A model generated the notes under the pieces. It saw only the letters and a program-made list of their open reading frames with translations. It did not search any database and was not told the DNA's origin. A DNA stretch of 64,000 nucleotides from positions 45,706,869 to 45,770,868 of the forward strand of contig CAMTDV010000018.1 of the NCBI GenBank assembly GCA_947069175.1. Direction: 5' to 3'. This document shows positions 59,026-64,000 of the stretch, in pieces (position 1 is the stretch's first letter; every line of letters begins with the position of its first letter). The stretch comes from Scalesia atractyloides. Its lineage: Eukaryota; Streptophyta; Magnoliopsida; Asterales; Asteraceae. The position numbers and the translations under genes were made by a program.

Positions 59026-59877
59026 GTTTAAAAACCAATTTTAATTAGTCTTAAGTTATGTTTCTTCATCTTCTTCGTTGATTTTACACAGACAAACTTA
59101 TTCCGACTGTTATGACCGATTCATGACATATACGCTTTTCAGACATTACAAGTAATTTAAAAGTAGAGAATGGAGAGAGTTTGGGGAAAAAGATGTACCC
59201 ATTGATGTTGTTCACGGAATTCCGGCAGAGGTTCGTCGGTTCTGAAGGTGAACTCCGGCTGTTGAAACCAATTAACAGCTTTGTTCGATTAATTAAGAAG
59301 TTGAGTCACTTAAACAAGGTTTAACAGAAGTTTGGGAGATCATACCCGTTCACGGTGTGTTTCCGGCAGTTTCAGGAGTTTTCCGGCGAAGGTAAGATTT
59401 TCGACAAACGTTGACTAGGATCGATTCTGATGGTGGAGTTGTGTTAGTGACTGATTAATAACATGATTAAAACAGAAAGAGTCGGAGGAAATACCGTGTG
59501 GATGTGAGTCCCGGTTTTCCGGCGACTTGCAGAATTTTTCCGGCGGTCTGATTCAAGCTTCTCCGGTGGACTATAAGGTTGCGGAAATGCAATTGGGAGT
59601 CTTGCAGAGTGTTTTGAGTCGCAGGAAGGGTCTAGGATTGAAGTAATCCGAGAATTGAACACTTTCGGTTATTAAACCGATCCACTTCCGAATTCAAGTT
59701 ACACTCATGGCAGCATTGATTGGAATCGTCCGTTTATCGGTTATACTCGCTGAATCGCGAGTATCCAGATCGACTTTGGGTGATTGATAACCGGTTTCAG
59801 TTACAATGTGTAAGATCGATTGATTTACCTTAGTCCATAAAACCTATTTGTTTCCTAAAGATGACAGAAAACAAACA

Positions 59878-59956
59878 AGTGGCGGAGTGGTGATGTGTGT
59901 GTGCGTTAAGTCTTTGATGTTGTAACCGGCTGACCCGGGTTCGAGTCCCGGCAGCT
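59878..59956 (+). repeat. tRNA-like module, antisense to the LTR (G 5' LTR)
   Basis: A box TGGCGGAGTGG (59880-59890) and B box GGTTCGAGTCC (59938-59948). Confidence 0.7.
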
Positions 59957-60147
59957 TCATAGTTTTTTTTATTTATTTTGTTTTAACTTTTTATCACATA
60001 TAATTTTTATAGTTTAGTTTATTTATTAATTATGTATCGTTCTAACTCAAAATAATCATAAATATTTAATGTAACTTTTATAACTTGATACTTGATTACA
60101 AACGGAGCGGGTTTTGAAAACCCGATTTTTACAAATGTTACAAAAAA

Positions 60148-63100
60148 TATGCCGACGAGTACATAGGTTTTGTGAGTGTGTCAAGTTCATGGCTTTGTAT
60201 ATATTGCCACATATAATCCGACTACTAGAGTCGTAAATGAAAACCTTGTTTTGAAAGCATTTGTTATTGCAATAATTAATCGTCTAAAAACAATTGGTTA
60301 AAAGTTTACAAAATCTCGTAGCCATGAACCTTGACTCGAAAACATTTGTTTTGTAAATCCAAGTTGTAAATGGTATGAAATAACTCGTATGGTTAATATC
60401 TTTAATCGAAAATCGTTGTGTGTCATTGTTTGAAATCATTTGTCCAAGTAATGTAAATAAGGACACGTATGTAATGTGATAAAAACACTTATATATAGGA
60501 AGTACAAGCGGCGTATCCACCATGCTTTTATTACATTACACCCGTTCCGTTATCTAAATCACTTATCCTAAACCATTTGTCATAAATCAATTGTCCATTG
60601 TTCCTTGTTATAAACCATTGTTCATCGTTCATCGTTCCTTGTTATAAACCATTTGTTCATTGTTCCTTGTTTTAATTGAAAACTTTTGGTCGTTTCGTGA
60701 ATACAATCAAAACTTTGTTGACTTGTTCGATACCACCCACGGTGTCCCTTAATTGTATAACATACCACCAAAGGGTATGTTACAAATACAGTTTCAATCG
60801 CTTCCCAAATTTCCCCACAAACCCCAAGAATTTTGGTAACAGGATTGTCAGTCCTAGGCGCCTTAACTTACTACTGGTCGGCTTGGCCATTGTTAATGAA
60901 TCATTCTTGTTATAAATACATCGCAGCAACAAGTTCGTTCACATTATTGAAATCGTTGTGTTTAATATAAACCATAGTATTTGCAATTGAAAACTTGAAA
61001 ATATTTAGTACATATGAATCACCCCAAAACAATTGTAAAACATAAAATGGGGAACTATGTACTCACCTGTGATAGTCAAGTACATCTTGGATCAATAAGA
61101 AAATCGAAGCTCAAAGATCCGAGAAATCATGCGTGTCCTAAAAATGAATAATACTGTAAATATCGAGACTTGAAATCGGAAGATTAGGACAGAATGATAT
61201 CTTATAAACCAAGTGAGTGTCGGAACTCATATAACATGGTTTAATAAGTTTACATTCTTAGTTGGAAAAGATTATAAGTGCGTTTGACCCATTATGACCC
61301 GTTAAGGTGGTTTAAGCCACTTTAACACGTCGTTTGCGTAACTACGAATTCGGATGGTTAGATATGTGTTATGATAAATCCTTAAAGCTTAAATATGTTT
61401 GAAAATGTTATTTAATAAGAATACATGTGAAAATTTATGTTACATATGCTTAAAGTTGATTTGTTTGCGAAAAGGGCATTTTGGTCATTTTTAGTAATAT
61501 TACAATCATTTATCATAACACAATCTAAACATCATGACTATAAGGTATAACCTCAGAGGGTTATTCCTTATATATTTATGGTCACAATTATGTATTTGGT
61601 CAGGTTCGAACATTCACAAAACGGGACAGATTTCGAAAGTCAAAGCGGTGGTCAAACCGTTCAACTTTTGACTCTAAATAGCACTATAATGAGAGTGGTG
61701 ATTTAGACATGGTTTGATATGTCTAAATAAGTTTATAAAAGAGTTGTGGCATCAAAACAACCTGTTTTGACACCCGAATTTAGATCCGCTGCAAAATGCG
61801 CAAAAATCGCATTTTGACTGAAGCTTTGACTTGTCAAAATAGCTAGAAATGATGAGAATGAGTAGGCATGATTTTTATGGATCATAACCACCTTGATTAC
61901 CATCATAAAGCAAGTTTCAATTGATTTTAAACTGATCAATTCATGATCAATTCTGGAAGTAATATATAAGTCAAATGTTGTGACTTTTAATCCAATTAAC
62001 CACAAGAATAGAATCAAACATGAAGGAGATCACTTTCAAATACCAAGGATTTGATCAAGAGTACTGAGAAAGCTCCAAAATGAGTGCCAAATTCGGATTT
62101 AGAGCAGGGTGTTGCAAGAAAGTGATCAACAAGTTGCAACCATGAAGAACACTTAGTATTTATAGAAATCTTGGATTAACAAGAGCATGACAAGTGTTGG
62201 TGACTCATCTTAGGTGTAGATTAGTGACAAAATTCGTGTCAATTACAGAGATTAAGGTGGCACAAGTGTTTGATGATTCAAAGGTTGCAAAAACAGGCTG
62301 CTGCCAGGAAATCTGATGTGTTGGGCATGCGTTATGGACCGTATGGTCCTTAGGCTTACGGTCCGTTAGCCATGGACCTGGGCACATCTTTTGGGATTTA
62401 GCAAAACAAGCCCCTGCATCGTTTCGTCGCGTTTCGGGCACTTCTAACACTCGTTAACCTCATTTCAAAGCTCCATAAGGATGCTAAAGTATAGGGAACT
62501 TGAAATATATTCAAAAATGTTCCAGAGGTCGGTTCGTTTGGGCGTTACGGTCGCGGTTTTCGGTTAATGACTACGAAAATCGAAACGAACGTGTGTGTGA
62601 CCGTAAATGTGTAACGAACGGATTTTTCACATTCCAATCACTAAAATACAAAATTTTGATGATTAGGAAAATTTTTGAATGTCCGTACATGTTTCGGATA
62701 GCGAAATACACAAAAAGGCATAGTTTAGCGAAATTTGCAAAATAGCCCCTGAAGTCACAAAAGTGTGAATTTGCCATACCGAAGCCCTCAAAGCTTATTT
62801 CTAAGCTATTTAAAGGATATTTATGGTATGTTAGGCTTTTTTTCTTGTTCCGGAGCGCACGTCACTGCGAGAATCGGCAGATTTTCACAGTTTGTCGTAA
62901 TTAGTCCCTGTGACGGAATAAACTTGTTTTTGACATACCAAACCCTTTAAAACTTATATCTAAGTTATGTAACGGTTATTTAAGGTATGTTTAGATTGTG
63001 TCATTATTCTAGAACATATGTTGCGTTAAATTGGTTTCGTTTGCGTATCGGTTCACTGATTTTGCTCATAGAAGCGATTTAAGAGTTAGAAATTATGCAA

Positions 63101-63219
63101 GAATCAAATGTGTGTAATAATCAAAATAAATAAACAAAATTCACATATTCCACATAAATTTTCATTCATTGATAACTTGTTTGTTATTGTTACATGTTTG
63201 GATTGCCACAGATATCACA
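60148..63219 (-). repeat. U3 3' LTR, part right of element G
   Basis: It continues U3 after the aaaaa duplication. It matches U1 36000-38725 in order, including the hairpin-prone ggaccgtatggtcc at about 62337. It ends, on the minus strand, at TGTGATATCTG after a tract reading CCTGAAGTAGTGGAGAC. Confidence 0.8.
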
Positions 63220-63253
63220 GTCTCCACTACTTCAGGAAATTTCGTCCCGAAAT

Positions 63254-64000
63254 TTAATTAGAGGAAACTTGTGAGAATAAATGTGGGTACTTCGCTTTCA
63301 TATGATCCTCTATTTCGCAAGTAAATTCTAGGCCACGTTTGGATTCCCAGCGAACTTTGACAATCGGAATTCTTCTTCGTTTAAGTTTCTTGACTTCACG
63401 GTCCATAATCTCAACCGGTTTCTTGACAAAATGCATAGTATCATCAACATGAATCTCATCAAGTGGAATATGGAGATTTGTATCGGCTAAGCATCTCTTC
63501 AAGTTGGACACGTGAAATGTTGGGTGAATATTCCCGAGTTTAGGAGGTAGCTCAAGTCGGTAGGCCACCTTTCCGATTCTTTCGACGATCTTGAATGGTC
63601 CAACGTATCATGGAGCAAGTTTTCCTTTCTTTCCAAATCTCATTACTCCTTTCCAAGGGGATACCTTGAGTAGGACATAGTCACCAACTTGAAATTCTAA
63701 GGGCTTGCGTCGCTTGTCCGCATAACTCTTTTGACGGCTTCTAGCTGTTAAAAGGTTATCGCGTATTTTCTTGACTTTCTTGGTTGTGTCGTGGATTAGT
63801 TCAGGTCCAGTGAGCTGTATCTCACTGATCTCATTCCAACAGACAGGTGAACGACATTTTCGAATGTATAAAGCTTCGAAAGGCGCATGTGGATGCTGGC
63901 GTGATAACTAGTGTTATAGGAGAATTCGACCAATGGTAAATGCAAATCCTAACTACCACCAAAATCGATCACGCAAGCTCGGAGCATATCCTCCAGTGTT
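63254..64000 (-). pseudogene. U3 integrase C-terminus, broken
   Basis: Open from 63568 to 63254: FHVSNLKRCLADTNLHIPL and VKVRWESKRGLEF, the C-terminal and chromodomain-like part of a Gypsy chromovirus integrase, closely parallel to G. Upstream the frame has a stop at 63608-63610 (Arg in G) and a frameshift near 63888, and includes the ..RQKSYADKRRKPLEF equivalent. The integrase core lies to the right of the window except for a few residues (TLEDMLRACV). Confidence 0.82.

Larger units (their letters stand above)
49241..60142 (-). mobile_element. G: complete Gypsy chromovirus (Tekay/Del-like)
   Basis: 10,902 bp with 2.7 kb LTRs, initiator Met primer site, gag, protease, RT, RNase H, integrase and C-terminal chromodomain in Gypsy order on the minus strand. 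The two LTRs are nearly identical by eye, apart from a 63-bp repeat copy and scattered changes, so insertion looks recent. Gag, the RNase H end and integrase are interrupted, so it is not autonomous. The Tekay assignment rests on LTR length, primer site and chromodomain. Confidence 0.9.
57438..60142 (-). repeat. G 5' LTR
   Basis: 2,705 bp, same termini as the 3' LTR. Three 63-bp repeat copies and four tRNA-like modules. Flanked by the aaaaa duplication on the right. Confidence 0.93.
48950..64000 (-). mobile_element. U3: Gypsy chromovirus-like element, 3' LTR and 3' pol, runs off the window
   Basis: 3' LTR from 48950 to 63219, interrupted by element G (49241-60142); net about 3.36 kb. It starts TGTGATATCTGTGG and ends GGGTGTTACA on the minus strand. 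The integrase C-terminus follows at 63254-64000. The rest of pol, gag and the 5' LTR lie to the right. Confidence 0.82.

Overview
This 64 kb window is a plant repeat region built almost entirely of nested LTR retrotransposons. I found no host protein-coding gene. A eudicot, plausibly Asteraceae, is suggested by three things: Sirevirus-type Copia elements, a chromodomain Gypsy (Tekay/Del type) with 2.7 kb LTRs, and a long accessory ORF that I recall, without being able to check, from daisy-family Copia polyproteins. Element names used here: A, B1-B4, C and D are Sirevirus-like Copia; Q1, Q2 and a Q fragment are non-autonomous; U1-U3 and G are Gypsy.

Layout, left half. Positions 1-8660 hold the 3' part of Copia element A (+). 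It is split by a solo Gypsy G-family LTR at 1481-4148 with a 5-bp target duplication (aggac). B1 (-) follows with a gag and 5' LTR (8661-10679). That LTR also serves as the 3' LTR of B2 (-), whose accessory ORF occupies 10745-15121. Copia C (+) starts at a primer-binding site at 15867. Its gag is interrupted at codon 29 by an 8.1 kb chimeric insertion (18099-26192, duplication tgggt) made of B3 (second accessory ORF, -) and rearranged Q sequence. C resumes at 26193, lacks pol, and ends with its LTR at 29943. D (+) follows with a third accessory ORF (30553-34916) and two tandem LTR copies.

Layout, right half. U1 (Gypsy LTR, about 35815-38725) is followed by about 0.86 kb of unassigned DNA. U2 (39584-47716) carries Q2 (40064-46037), which carries Q1 in inverted orientation inside its 5' LTR (40111-43035). 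U2 is then broken by B4 (47717-48949), B4 by U3 (48950 to the right edge), and U3 by the complete Gypsy element G (49241-60142, duplication aaaaa). U3 pol runs off the right edge.

How the parts relate. The Copia elements share an initiator-Met tRNA primer site, AGGGGGAGTC polypurine tracts next to TGTTG-type LTR starts, and (except C's leader) many short dyads with the core TTCG-NN-CGAA. The three accessory ORFs share a TATA box about 140-155 bp upstream, a 9-nt first coding exon, an intron of 0.4-0.53 kb and a collinear coiled-coil protein of roughly 1,250-1,320 residues, which implies a separately transcribed, spliced message. The G-family LTRs each contain four tRNA-like modules with RNA polymerase III A/B boxes. 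Every coding region seen is broken by stops or frameshifts, so these are relics, although the G insertion looks recent.
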